Shown here piece after piece: positions 1 through 8,380 of a stretch of 61,414 nt of DNA. A program made the translations under genes and the position numbers. Numbering within the stretch: position 1 is the first letter of the stretch; every line of letters begins with the position of its first letter. Origin of the DNA: Bacteroidales bacterium (lineage in GTDB: Bacteria > Bacteroidota > Bacteroidia > Bacteroidales > P3); the NCBI GenBank assembly GCA_016292015.1, contig JAEEZY010000019.1:1-61414 (forward strand). The letters run 5' to 3'. A model generated the notes under the pieces. It was not told the DNA's origin. It saw only the letters and a list, made by a program, of their open reading frames with translations, and made no database searches.

Positions 1-140
1 GACTTACCCACGCCTCGCGGGCCCACAAGACCGAACATCCGCAATGTCCAATCAATTTGTGGATATAAATAGCGCACAAAATCATGGCTTGTCGTTGCCA
101 GCTGCTCGCGCATAAACTCGTATAATACATCGTCAATCAT
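1..140 (-). CDS. AAA family ATPase, N-terminal fragment (AAA_14/DUF4143 type)
   Basis: Read leftward from the ATG at 138-140, the frame stays open to the window edge and gives about 46 residues beginning MIDDVLYEFMREQL. It ends in GLVGPRGVGKS, a Walker A loop. An N-terminal helical stretch with QIDW just before the P-loop is typical of the AAA_14/DUF4143 ATPases that Bacteroidota carry in many copies; their cellular role is poorly defined. Only the first part is visible, so the C-terminal domain is not confirmed. The start is supported by a TATCTTTG box 29 bp upstream and by two matching palindromes that overlap or flank the promoter. Confidence 0.72.
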   Translation of the reverse strand, partial: MIDDVLYEFMREQLATTSHDFVRYLYPQIDWTLRMFGLVGPRGVGK

Positions 141-168
141 GATGAGTTGTCGTTTTTGTTTCCAGTTG

Positions 169-176
169 CAAAGATA
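169..176 (-). promoter_or_regulatory. -7 box of the AAA ATPase promoter
   Basis: The minus strand reads TATCTTTG, a match to the Bacteroidota -7 consensus TAnnTTTG, 29 bp upstream of the ATPase start codon. The expected -33 position, about 20 bp further upstream, falls inside the first palindrome at 193-208. Confidence 0.6.
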
Positions 177-192
177 CAAAATGTTTTAATAT

Positions 193-208
193 GCACTAAA
201 AAAAGTGC
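193..208. promoter_or_regulatory. Palindrome 1, putative operator
   Basis: The sequence is GCACT-AAAAAA-AGTGC, a perfect 5-bp inverted repeat around an A tract. It covers the position where the -33 element of the leftward ATPase promoter should lie, so a bound protein would compete with RNA polymerase. A near-identical copy lies at 224-241. Confidence 0.55.
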
Positions 209-223
209 GTCTACATTAAAATT

Positions 224-241
224 TGCACTAAAAAAAGTGCA
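224..241. promoter_or_regulatory. Palindrome 2, putative operator
   Basis: The sequence is TGCACT-AAAAAA-AGTGCA, the same arms and A tract as palindrome 1 but one base pair longer on each side. Centre-to-centre distance between the two is 32 bp, about three helical turns, which would place both on the same DNA face. Confidence 0.55.
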
Positions 242-615
242 TTATAAACAAGGCGTGAATGTGTTTTTCGCTTGATTTGATTAATTTCAGTGGTGTTAAC
301 TCGCTACATATGTTCTTTTTAGCGGTGCTATTCGCTGTATTAATTCGTATTAAAGCGGTGCCCATCACACTTTCAGTGGTCGCAGGCATACCTCAAGGCC
401 TCTATCGAGGCAGAATGTGTTAATGTGTTAATGCGTTAGTGAATTTGTGAATGCGTTAGTGAAAATACACGAGGTTTCACCGAGGTGTGCCGTCGGATCG
501 GCTGACAACCATCGCCGAAGGATCACCGAAGAAACAATAATCTTGAATGTGCGAATGCGCTATAAGAATGTGTTAACGTGTTAATGTGTTAGTGTCTTTT
601 CGAAACGCTATCCGT

Positions 616-640
616 TGTGTCGGATTTGCAATCCGACACA
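616..640. repeat. Palindrome, REP-like
   Basis: The arms TGTGTCGGAT (616-625) and ATCCGACACA (631-640) are perfect 10-bp inverted repeats around the loop TTGCA. A second, weaker GGGATTTGCAATTCC palindrome lies at 651-665. Elements with a GGATTTGCAATCC core resemble repetitive extragenic palindromes, but no REP-associated transposase gene is visible in the window. Confidence 0.5.
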
Positions 641-1040
641 AGCATCTTTTGGGATTTGCAATTCCAACCTGTTGATGCGAAATGATAGGCAAAGAAACAA
701 CCAACATCAAACTCCCATCAAGCTCTCATCAAACTCCCACTGTACTCTCGCCAAGCGATTATTTTATTCAGCGATGCTGACTCGATAATTTCCTGAATGA
801 AATAAAAATAGCAAAAGTATCTCCCCGAATAATTATTTGCTCTTATATGTAGATGAGAGGAAAAGTTGTAAAAATATGGTTTGAAAATTGGAAAAAGCTA
901 CATTCTAAATCGGAAAAAGTTGTAAGTTTTGTCTGATATTTTTGGACACCAGTGATCCTGACTACAAGATAAAAACTGCGGTGATAGTGTCGAATGAAGG
1001 TGCCGCTTGCATGGAGAGCAACACCGTATATCTGCCGATT

Positions 1041-1068
1041 TATTACATTATGTTCTTATAGTGTAATA
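1041..1068. promoter_or_regulatory. Inverted repeat upstream of the YitT gene
   Basis: The 7-bp arms TATTACA (1041-1047) and TGTAATA (1062-1068) enclose 14 bp. A short hairpin TTGCCG-GTAT-CGGCAA follows at 1073-1088, and TGCCGAT words recur at about 1033 and 1126. Position about 120-150 bp before the ATG is compatible with a regulator-binding region, but no regulator can be named. Confidence 0.35.
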
Positions 1069-1164
1069 TTTCTTGCCGGTATCGGCAAAAATTGTATTTT
1101 TGTATCATGTTTTGATATGAAAACTTGCCGATAATATGGAATATCTGCCAGTTGTTCATTATTT

Positions 1165-1172
1165 TAGGTTTG
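1165..1172 (+). promoter_or_regulatory. Possible -7 box for the YitT gene
   Basis: TAGGTTTG matches TAnnTTTG and lies 17 bp before the start codon. No good -33 TTTG element is present at the usual distance, so this is a weak call. Confidence 0.3.
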
Positions 1173-1189
1173 TTTAATAATTACGCATC

Positions 1190-2074
1190 ATGCAGATTTT
1201 TAAGAAGCGCTCAAATATCATTATTTCATACGTTGTAATCACCTTGGGTATTGCTCTGTACACCTTCGCCTGGGCGGCGTTTATGCTTCCGGCGCGGATT
1301 GTGGGTGGCGGGGTGAGCGGTATCTCGTCTGTGCTATACTATGCTGTGGGTATAAAGTTGCCCATCGGTGTGATGAACTTGATAATAAACGCGTTGCTTG
1401 TGCTGCTCGGTTTCAAGGTGCTTGGCTCGAAATTTGGGGCAAACACGATTTACGGTATAGTGATGTCGTCGGTCTGTTTCATACTTTGGCAACAGGTGTT
1501 GCATGTCGAGGGGTTGTTCGATGTGTCGAGCTTCGGGGGGTTCATGTGCGCCATCATCGGCGGCGCCCTCTGCGGCATAGGCATCGGCGCTGCCTTCGCT
1601 ATGGGCGGCAACAGCGGCGGCACCGACATCATCGCACTCATCCTCACCAAATACTATAACATCTCGCCGGGCAAGGTGATCATGTATCTCGACATCGTGA
1701 TTATCGGCTGTTCCTATTTTGTTTCGGGCAAGATTGAGAACGTGATCTTCGGTTACGTTATGATGGTGACGATGACCTATGTGCTTGATATGGTCATAGA
1801 CGGCAACAAGCAGTCGTACCAGATAATGGTGTTCTCGGGTAAGACCAAGGAAATTGGCGACGCTGTGACCAAGGAGGTGGGGCGCGGTGCCACGCTGCTC
1901 GACGCTGAGGGGTGCTACACCCACAACCACCAGCAGGTGCTCATCATCATGGCCCACCGCACGGACAAGGCTCACATGATGCAGATAATCCACCGCATCG
2001 ACACCAATGCCTTCATTTCAGTGTCAAAGGTGCAAGGCGTCTATGGCGTCAATTTCGACAAGCTGAAAATGTGA
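1190..2074 (+). CDS. YitT family membrane protein (DUF161 + DUF2179)
   Basis: The 294-residue product has about five hydrophobic segments in the first two thirds, with glycine-rich stretches such as GGGVSGISSVLYY and AMGGNSGGTDIIA that mark the YitT/DUF161 membrane family. The last 80 or so residues (from about 210) form a soluble domain like DUF2179, ending in VQGVYGVNFDKLKM. Family members are inner-membrane proteins of uncertain transport function. The gene stands alone, with about 210 bp before nrdD. Length is normal for the family. Identification is firm at family level; substrate is unknown. Confidence 0.9.
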   Translation: MQIFKKRSNIIISYVVITLGIALYTFAWAAFMLPARIVGGGVSGISSVLYYAVGIKLPIGVMNLIINALLVLLGFKVLGSKFGANTIYGIVMSSVCFILWQQVLHVEGLFDVSSFGGFMCAIIGGALCGIGIGAAFAMGGNSGGTDIIALILTKYYNISPGKVIMYLDIVIIGCSYFVSGKIENVIFGYVMMVTMTYVLDMVIDGNKQSYQIMVFSGKTKEIGDAVTKEVGRGATLLDAEGCYTHNHQQVLIIMAHRTDKAHMMQIIHRIDTNAFISVSKVQGVYGVNFDKLKM

Positions 2075-2158
2075 GCGTTGTACACACCGACCCTGTTGGT
2101 GTTAATATGTTGTTAAGAAGTTTTTGTCGGCTAGTGGCAAGAATATCTTTTGCGGCAG

Positions 2159-2166
2159 TATCTTTG
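2159..2166 (+). promoter_or_regulatory. Possible -7 box of the nrdDG promoter
   Basis: TATCTTTG lies 120 bp upstream of the nrdD start, leaving a rather long leader. The only clear TTTG to its left (2123-2126) is too far away for an ideal -33 element. Confidence 0.4.
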
Positions 2167-2285
2167 CAGACGGTATGCTTGCAGACCTTTATGTTGTGAG
2201 TGGTTGAATGTGTGGATGATATGCCTTTTGTTGATGACTAGACAAGAGCGTAACTATATATTAAACAGATAAATAAAAAAAATCA

Positions 2286-4523
2286 ATGGAGCAGGTTCCT
2301 TTCTCAATCATCAAGCGCGACGGACATCCCGTCCCATTCTCTTTGGATAAAATCATGCACGCTATAGCCAAAGCCTTCGACTCGGTCAACGAACCGGCCG
2401 ATTTGGCAACGATGGGCAAGATTTTGTCGCATCTGCAGATTCAAGACGGCATCACCGTCGAGGACATGCAGAACCAGGTGGAAGAGGCTCTGATGAGAGA
2501 AGGCTACTACAAAGTGGCCAAGAGTTTCATGCTCTATCGTCAGAAACATACCGAGGACCGCGAGACTCTGGAAAAACTGAACTTCCTTGTGGACTACTGC
2601 AAGGCCGCCAACGCTGCCACTGGCAGTAAGTACGACGCCAACGCCAACGTGGAGCACAAGAACATCGCCACGCTCATCGGCGAACTACCCAAGGCTGGAT
2701 TCATCCGTCTGAACCGCCGCCTGCTCACCGACCGTATAAAGAAGCTCTACGGCAAGGAACTCTCCGACCGCTACCTCGACCTGCTCACTCACCATTTCAT
2801 TTATAAGAACGACGAGACTTCGTTGGCTAACTACTGCGCCAGCATCACGATGTATCCGTGGCTGCTTAACGGAACGGCCTCGATAGGCGGCAATTCGAAG
2901 GCTCCGACCAACCTGAAGAGTTTCTGCGGAGGATTCGTGAACATGGTGTTCATGGTTTCGAGCATGCTGAGCGGCGCCTGCGCTACCCCGGAATTCCTGA
3001 TGTATCTCAACTATTTCATTGGCAAGGACTACGGTAAGGACTATTGGAAGAGAGCCGACGAGGTGGTCGATCTGTCGCTCAAGAAGCGCACCATCGACAA
3101 GGTCATAACCGACTGCTTCGAGCAGATTGTATATACACTCAACCAACCGACGGGTGCCCGTAACTACCAGGCTGTGTTCTGGAACATCGCCTACTACGAC
3201 AAGTTCTACTTTGAGAGCATCTTTGGCGACTTCGTGTTCCCAGACAACACCAAACCCGACTGGGAGGGTTTGTCGTGGTTGCAGAAACGCTTCATGACTT
3301 GGTTCAACAACGAGCGTCTGCGTTCGGTGCTCACCTTCCCGGTCGAGACGATGGCGCTGCTTACCGAGAACGGCGACTGCAAGGACAAGGAATGGGGCGA
3401 CTTCACGGCTCAGATGTATGCCGAAGGCCATTCGTTCTTCACCTATATGAGCGACAACGCTGACTCGCTGTCGAGCTGCTGCCGTCTGCGTAACGAGATT
3501 ACCGACAACGGATTCAGCTACACCCTTGGTGCCGGCGGTGTGTCAACAGGATCGAAGAGCGTGCTGACCATCAACCTCAACCGCTGCATACAGCAGGCTG
3601 TGAGGGAAAAGAAGGAGTACCTGGATTATATAGCCGACATCGTTGACCTGTGCCACAAGGTTCAGATTGCATACAACGAGAACTTGAAGGAACTGCAGTC
3701 TCACGGCATGCTGCCGCTGTTTGACGCTGGATATATCAACATAGCGCGTCAGTACCTCACCATTGGTGTGAACGGTTTGGTGGAGGGCGCCGAATTCCTG
3801 GGCATCAAGATTGACGATAACGAGAAATACCGCAACTATGTGCAGTCGGTGCTCGGCGTCATTGAGAAATACAACAAGCAGTACCGTTCGAAGGAGTTGA
3901 TGTTCAACTGCGAGATGATTCCAGCAGAGAACGTGGGTGTGAAACACGCCAAGTGGGACCGCGAGGACGGCTACCTGGTGCCGCGCGAGTGCTACAACAG
4001 CTATTTCTACATTGTCGAGGACGACTCGCTGAGCATCATCGACAAGTTCAAACTGCACGGTGCTCCGTATATCGAGCACCTCACCGGAGGCAGCGCCCTG
4101 CACCTTAACCTCGACGAGCACTTGACTCAGGATCAGTATCGCCAGTTGCTCCGTGTGGCTGCAAAGGAAGGTTGCAACTATTTCACCTTCAACGTGCCCA
4201 ACACAATCTGCAACGAATGTGGATATATAGACAAGCGCCACCTGAAGGAGTGTCCGAAGTGCCACAGCACCAATGTCGATTATATGACTCGTATCATTGG
4301 ATACCTGAAGCGCATCAGCAACTTCTCTCAGGCCCGTCAGGAAGAGGCTCATCGCCGTCACTACCACAATCCCGCCGACCGGGTGGAGCGCTCGTTGGCA
4401 AATATGGCACAGGTCTATCAGACCGCCGATATGCTGGAACTGGAGTCGTCGCGTCGTCGTGAGCAGCTTCTCAACCAGGCTGCCGCTACAGAGAAACAGG
4501 GCGAGATATGCTTAAATATCTGA
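2286..4523 (+). CDS. nrdD: Anaerobic ribonucleoside-triphosphate reductase, class III
   Basis: This enzyme makes deoxyribonucleotides under anoxic conditions using a glycyl radical. The 745-residue protein starts with an ATP-cone allosteric domain (about residues 3-95, with IIKRDGHPVPF). The C-terminus has the zinc ligands Cys642, Cys645, Cys656 and Cys659 (CNEC and CPKC), followed by the radical loop RIIGYLKR, whose Gly672 should carry the radical. The usual RVCGYLG consensus is altered here. The gene overlaps nrdG by 16 bp, which fits translational coupling of reductase and activase. It is the only reductase seen in this window. Confidence 0.96.
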   Translation: MEQVPFSIIKRDGHPVPFSLDKIMHAIAKAFDSVNEPADLATMGKILSHLQIQDGITVEDMQNQVEEALMREGYYKVAKSFMLYRQKHTEDRETLEKLNFLVDYCKAANAATGSKYDANANVEHKNIATLIGELPKAGFIRLNRRLLTDRIKKLYGKELSDRYLDLLTHHFIYKNDETSLANYCASITMYPWLLNGTASIGGNSKAPTNLKSFCGGFVNMVFMVSSMLSGACATPEFLMYLNYFIGKDYGKDYWKRADEVVDLSLKKRTIDKVITDCFEQIVYTLNQPTGARNYQAVFWNIAYYDKFYFESIFGDFVFPDNTKPDWEGLSWLQKRFMTWFNNERLRSVLTFPVETMALLTENGDCKDKEWGDFTAQMYAEGHSFFTYMSDNADSLSSCCRLRNEITDNGFSYTLGAGGVSTGSKSVLTINLNRCIQQAVREKKEYLDYIADIVDLCHKVQIAYNENLKELQSHGMLPLFDAGYINIARQYLTIGVNGLVEGAEFLGIKIDDNEKYRNYVQSVLGVIEKYNKQYRSKELMFNCEMIPAENVGVKHAKWDREDGYLVPRECYNSYFYIVEDDSLSIIDKFKLHGAPYIEHLTGGSALHLNLDEHLTQDQYRQLLRVAAKEGCNYFTFNVPNTICNECGYIDKRHLKECPKCHSTNVDYMTRIIGYLKRISNFSQARQEEAHRRHYHNPADRVERSLANMAQVYQTADMLELESSRRREQLLNQAAATEKQGEICLNI

Positions 4524-4975
4524 ATGCTGACATAGTATTTCAGGAGATTCCTAACGAGACAACCCTCGCTATAAACCTTACGAAGTGCCCGTGCCACTGC
4601 CCCGGATGTCATAGTCCGTGGCTGTGGCAGGACATTGGTGAGGAACTGAATGTGGGGTCGCTCTGCGGCCTCATCGGTGGCTACGAGAGCAGCATCACCT
4701 GTGTGTGCTTTATGGGTGGTGATTCGGCACCCGAGGAGGTGGAGGCTTTGGCCACCGACCTCAAGCAGCGTTATCCGAACTACAAGGTGGCGTGGTACAG
4801 CGGAAGGCAGCACGTCCCTGGAAATGTTGACAAGCAGGCTTTCGACTATATCAAACTTGGCCCTTACAACGCGCATCTTGGCCCTCTCTCGTCGGCACAC
4901 ACCAACCAGCGTATGCTGAAAAAACAGCAGGATGGCACGTTTATAGACATCACGACTGTTTTTCAGAAGCGGTAG
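4508..4975 (+). CDS. nrdG: Anaerobic ribonucleotide reductase activating protein, radical SAM
   Basis: The 155-residue protein is the activase that uses a 4Fe-4S cluster and S-adenosylmethionine to place the glycyl radical on NrdD. The cluster motif CX3CX2C is Cys27, Cys31 and Cys34 in KCPCHCPGCHS; an extra cysteine sits at position 29. The size is normal for NrdG. It begins inside the end of nrdD. The gene converges with the leftward kinase gene after only 17 bp, with no obvious terminator between them. Confidence 0.95.
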   Translation: MLKYLNADIVFQEIPNETTLAINLTKCPCHCPGCHSPWLWQDIGEELNVGSLCGLIGGYESSITCVCFMGGDSAPEEVEALATDLKQRYPNYKVAWYSGRQHVPGNVDKQAFDYIKLGPYNAHLGPLSSAHTNQRMLKKQQDGTFIDITTVFQKR

Positions 4976-4992
4976 GCTGAATACTACAACGT

Positions 4993-6027
4993 TTATTGAG
5001 TCAGAGTTACGGCAAGGTCGGTGACATAACCGCCTTTGCCGTCTGAACCTTGTTTCAGAGAGTAGCGTCCGGGATAGAGAAGGTTGAGTCGTTTGGTTGA
5101 GTTGATTATGCCGATGCCGCCTTCGCTGTGTTTTGCATGGTCGCTGTTGTGAATGTAGCATCGAATGGTGTCGCCGTTGAGGGTGATCTCGATATGGATG
5201 AACGAGGGCTTGGAATAGTTGATGCCGTGTTTGAAGGCGTTTTCTATGAAAGGCAGGAAAAGCATTGGTGCTATGGTGAGCTGTTCGTCAACGGGCGGCA
5301 TCCGCAGGGATATGTCGCAATGGTCGGTAAGCCTTATCTGCTCGATATGGACGTATTTTTTTATGAAAGCCAGTTCGCCGCTTATGGGTACGGTGAGGGG
5401 CGAGGTGTCGTAGATGATATAGCGCAGCAGGTGGCTGAGATCGTGGACAGCGTCTTTCGAGCGCTCGTTGTCGATGTCGATGAGGGCGTAGATATTGTTC
5501 AGGGTGTTGAAGAGAAAGTGTGGGTTTAGTTGGTTCTTGAGATTGGCAAGTTCGGTCTCGGCCTGCATCTTGCGTGCATCGGCGAGTTTTATGCTCGACA
5601 TGTAGCTGTTTTCTGTCATACGTATTGCGACGCTGAGGCTTGCGGCGAGTGCGAAAAGAACGTAGAGAACGATGAAGAAGGTGATGCTGCTCTGTATAAA
5701 AACGCCTTGTTTCACGCTTCCGTAAACATCAAGCATCCAGATGCCTACCAGTGTATAGTCGATGACGCTCAGTATAAGTGCCGAGGCGATGTTTGCAAGG
5801 GCGAACCGTTTGATGCGCTGACGCATCAGATACCGATCGACAAAAACAAAGTAGTTGAGGTAGTACATTATGCATATCGACAGTGTCTGGAAAAAGTTGG
5901 TGGCGAACCAGTCGAATGGTTTAGGTTGTCCTTCAAGCATGGCTATGAGCAGTGGCGCAAGAAAGATACCGACCCATATAAGAATGGGAAGAACGGTTTT
6001 TGTTCTGTTGAGGTGAAATGCGGGCAT
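4993..6027 (-). CDS. LytS/YehU-type sensor histidine kinase
   Basis: The 344-residue product has four predicted membrane helices in the first 135 residues, a short linker, and a His_kinase domain whose phospho-acceptor is His170 in LNPHFLFNTLNN. An ATPase domain follows with the N box ENAFKHG. Such kinases usually work with a LytTR response regulator encoded next door. None is visible here; instead the gene follows the FAD oxidoreductase after 1 bp, as the last gene of the lipid cluster. It may sense a product of that pathway or the membrane state; this is inference. Confidence 0.9.
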   Translation of the reverse strand: MPAFHLNRTKTVLPILIWVGIFLAPLLIAMLEGQPKPFDWFATNFFQTLSICIMYYLNYFVFVDRYLMRQRIKRFALANIASALILSVIDYTLVGIWMLDVYGSVKQGVFIQSSITFFIVLYVLFALAASLSVAIRMTENSYMSSIKLADARKMQAETELANLKNQLNPHFLFNTLNNIYALIDIDNERSKDAVHDLSHLLRYIIYDTSPLTVPISGELAFIKKYVHIEQIRLTDHCDISLRMPPVDEQLTIAPMLFLPFIENAFKHGINYSKPSFIHIEITLNGDTIRCYIHNSDHAKHSEGGIGIINSTKRLNLLYPGRYSLKQGSDGKGGYVTDLAVTLTQ

Positions 6028-6028
6028 C

Positions 6029-7483
6029 TTATTGGGCTTGGGCGACTTGCTTCACAATATTGGTGACCAGAATTGACGACATGCCCACACCGAGCATGCC
6101 GTGCAGCATAATGCTTTGCCCTGCAAAGAATAGGTTGGGGAAGGGGGTCATGGGAGAAAGCATGCCTCCTGCGATGGCAGTGGACGACTTGCTGATGCCG
6201 TAGGCCGAGCCTTCGATGGTGCCTGTGTAGTCGCGGTAGGTGAGGGGGGTGCTGGTATAGATGGCGGTTATGCTGTCTTTAAGTTCGGGCAGGTGTTTTG
6301 CTGCCAATTCGATACATTCCTGTGCTTTTGCTTCCTTGAGTAGTCGGTAGTCGTCGGGTCGGTGTCCGACTCGGCTGTCGCTCCATCGCTCAAAGGCGTT
6401 GAAGTCCATCGGTGTCAGCAGGTCTATGTTGTCGGCGAACCGACTGCCTTTCCGTTGGGGTACGTTATAATTGATGAGCAGGTTCTCCACTGGTGCCGAC
6501 GAGCTGTAGTCGGTGTTCCAGGGGTCAGAGCTGCCAAGCAGGCTTATTACCTGGTTGCGGTAGGGAATGGTGTCGGGCTTTATGGCCAGTTGCACAGTGA
6601 AGATGCCGCGCGTGTTGGGCATGCGTGAAAAGCGACGCCGGTAGATGCCTCGTATCTGCGGACATTCGGGCATGAGTGCTACACTGAGGGCTGGATGTAT
6701 GGTGGAGATGAACTGTCGGGCTGCAAGAACGTCGCCGTTGGAGCATCCGACCGATGCTATCTTGCCTCTGCCGTCATCGTGAAATGACGTCACTTCGCAA
6801 CCGGTGCGCACTTCGCCTCCATGGGCAATGATGTTCTCTCGCAGTCGCGCTATGATGGTGTCACCACCGCCCTCGATGCGGTAGGAGTGCTGAATGAACG
6901 AGTTGAGCGACTGGATGAACGAGTAGAGCGGCAGGTTGGGAGTGAGGTCGGTGGTGACGGCTTGTGCGCAGAGAAGTTTGCGCAGACGTGGGTCTCGGAT
7001 ATGTTCTTCAATCCATTCCTTTGCCGCAATCTGCATGAGTTTGTTCTCGAAACCCGAATCGAGTCTTACTGTCTCGTAGATGTGCTGCGCCACATTGCGC
7101 ATCGTCTCGACAAGTGCTTCAATGCCATCCCGCTCTTCGGGGAACTGGCTTGACAGTTGCTCGACGAAGCAATCGTAGCCGCAGTGCAGTCGGTATATCT
7201 GGTCGTCGCAATGTACTTCGAGGAACTCTTCGTCCAACCGTACCCAAGGCAGGTCGGCGAGTCCGAACATCTCCATCATCGGGTGCATGATTTCGCCTTC
7301 GGCAACGCCTCCGACATAGTGAAATCCGGTGTCGAAACGCAGGCCTGAGCGTTGGAAACACTGAAAGGCACCGCCAAGCACGCGGCTCTTCTCGAGCACG
7401 CAGACTCTCTGTCCCGACTTGGCCAGGATTACGCCGCAGGTCAAGCCTGCGTAGCCACCTCCGATGATTATGGTGTCGTACAA
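6029..7483 (-). CDS. FAD-dependent oxidoreductase, phytoene desaturase-like
   Basis: The 484-residue protein begins with the dinucleotide-binding motif IIIGGGYAGLTCG and continues with EKSRVLGGAF, as in the CrtI/phytoene desaturase and retinol saturase-like flavoproteins. The C-terminus FFAGQSIMLHGMLGVGMSS is the second FAD-contacting region. Related flavoproteins occur in Bacteroidota polyene and pigment clusters. Here it follows the ApeI-like gene by 12 bp, so a role in modifying an acyl chain or polyene made by the neighbouring enzymes is likely, but the substrate cannot be read from the sequence. Confidence 0.82.
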   Translation of the reverse strand: MYDTIIIGGGYAGLTCGVILAKSGQRVCVLEKSRVLGGAFQCFQRSGLRFDTGFHYVGGVAEGEIMHPMMEMFGLADLPWVRLDEEFLEVHCDDQIYRLHCGYDCFVEQLSSQFPEERDGIEALVETMRNVAQHIYETVRLDSGFENKLMQIAAKEWIEEHIRDPRLRKLLCAQAVTTDLTPNLPLYSFIQSLNSFIQHSYRIEGGGDTIIARLRENIIAHGGEVRTGCEVTSFHDDGRGKIASVGCSNGDVLAARQFISTIHPALSVALMPECPQIRGIYRRRFSRMPNTRGIFTVQLAIKPDTIPYRNQVISLLGSSDPWNTDYSSSAPVENLLINYNVPQRKGSRFADNIDLLTPMDFNAFERWSDSRVGHRPDDYRLLKEAKAQECIELAAKHLPELKDSITAIYTSTPLTYRDYTGTIEGSAYGISKSSTAIAGGMLSPMTPFPNLFFAGQSIMLHGMLGVGMSSILVTNIVKQVAQAQ

Positions 7484-7495
7484 TTTAATTGGAAT

Positions 7496-7855
7496 CTAAT
7501 TGAGGCTATCTGTCAATGTCGCTTCGAGTTGCAGACGTAGGTTGCCTTCTCTGTCGGTTATTTCGGCGGCAATCTGGCTGCCGTCGTCTATCGGTGTGTG
7601 TGTTATGGTGAGTGTGAGTTTTTCGGCCGGACGTATCATGGCTGCGAACCGACAGTTCTTGACGGCTGAGTAGCGCAATTCCTTGTCGGCAAGCATCGAG
7701 GCACACTCGCGCACGATGGCCAATGACAACACTCCGGGTGTTATGGGTTCGCCTGGGAAGTGCCCTTCGTAAACGGGGTGACCGTCGAGCATCAGGATGT
7801 CGAACACGCCGTCGTGCTGTGATTCGATTTTGTATAGGCTGTCTTTCAGTTTCAT
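7496..7855 (-). CDS. Hot-dog fold acyl-ACP dehydratase, FabZ/ApeI-like
   Basis: The 119-residue product contains GHFPGEPITPGVLSLAIVRE, the active-site loop of FabZ-type 3-hydroxyacyl-ACP dehydratases with the catalytic histidine in HFPG. The usual glutamate or aspartate position follows in the next helix. The protein is short and single-domain like ApeI of aryl-polyene clusters. Its start overlaps the end of the thioesterase gene by 4 bp (ATGA), so the two are translationally coupled. It could act on the growing chain carried by the ACP encoded upstream. Confidence 0.78.
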   Translation of the reverse strand: MKLKDSLYKIESQHDGVFDILMLDGHPVYEGHFPGEPITPGVLSLAIVRECASMLADKELRYSAVKNCRFAAMIRPAEKLTLTITHTPIDDGSQIAAEITDREGNLRLQLEATLTDSLN

Positions 7856-8277
7856 TGTTCAAAGACTTTCCATTTCTCCTGCCATTCTTTGTAGAAGTCG
7901 GGCCTGTTAACAGCCACCTCTCTGGTTTTGGGGTTGAAAAAATGGTGTGATGTGATTGCTTCGGTCATCAGAAAGTGGTCGCTTTTTCGATAGAACCGGT
8001 AGGACAAATCCACTCGAGCCCTCTTGCATGGCAGGTATTCCACCTCAATAACCATCTCGTCACCATAGACAAACGCTCCTTTGTAGCGAATGTCCACATG
8101 CGTGACAGGGAGAATGAGGTCACCGACTCCAAGCTGGATTTTGGTCATCTCGTATTTCGCCAGAAATGACTCACGGGCTTCTTCCATGTAGGCTACGTAG
8201 TTGCCGTGCCACAGAACGCCGAGTGAGTCGATGTCGCGGAATGGTATTCTCCTCTCGTATGTGGCTGCTAGTTTCAT
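7852..8277 (-). CDS. Acyl-CoA/acyl-ACP thioesterase, 4HBT hot-dog family
   Basis: The 141-residue protein has the 4-hydroxybenzoyl-CoA thioesterase signature near its start: IPFRDIDSLGVLWHGNYVAYMEEAR, where the aspartate in DIDSLGVLWH is the expected catalytic residue. Similar thioesterases accompany ketosynthases in aryl-polyene and flexirubin-type clusters, where they may release or edit the chain. It overlaps the following dehydratase gene by 4 bp. The 103-bp gap before it contains a repeat array at about 8281-8372. Confidence 0.85.
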   Translation of the reverse strand: MKLAATYERRIPFRDIDSLGVLWHGNYVAYMEEARESFLAKYEMTKIQLGVGDLILPVTHVDIRYKGAFVYGDEMVIEVEYLPCKRARVDLSYRFYRKSDHFLMTEAITSHHFFNPKTREVAVNRPDFYKEWQEKWKVFEQ

Positions 8278-8280
8278 AAC

Positions 8281-8372
8281 CTTGACTTTGAACCTTTCAA
8301 ACCCTTCAAACCTTTTGAACCTCTCAAACCTTTCAAACCTTTATAATCTCCCAAACCTTTCAAGCGTAGCGA
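8281..8372. repeat. Tandem CAAACCTTT-type repeats with a GCGTAGC core
   Basis: The gap between two genes of the same leftward operon is filled by about ten degenerate copies of an 8-9 bp word (AACCTTTCA). It ends in CAAGCGTAGCGAACC, which contains GCGTAGC at 8364-8370, a variant of the mini-hairpin core found in the arrays near ygiQ and the right edge. Confidence 0.7.
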
Positions 8373-8380
8373 ACCTTGTA

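Larger units (their letters stand above)
242..1164. other. Gene-free region upstream of the YitT gene
   Basis: No convincing reading frame is present. The stretch holds loose tandem words of the type TGTGTTAATG/GCGTTAGTGAA around 415-480 and 560-600, a strong palindrome at 616-640, a related imperfect copy near 651-666, a palindrome at 1041-1068, a short hairpin at 1073-1088, and scattered TGCCGAT words close to the YitT gene. Confidence 0.5.
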
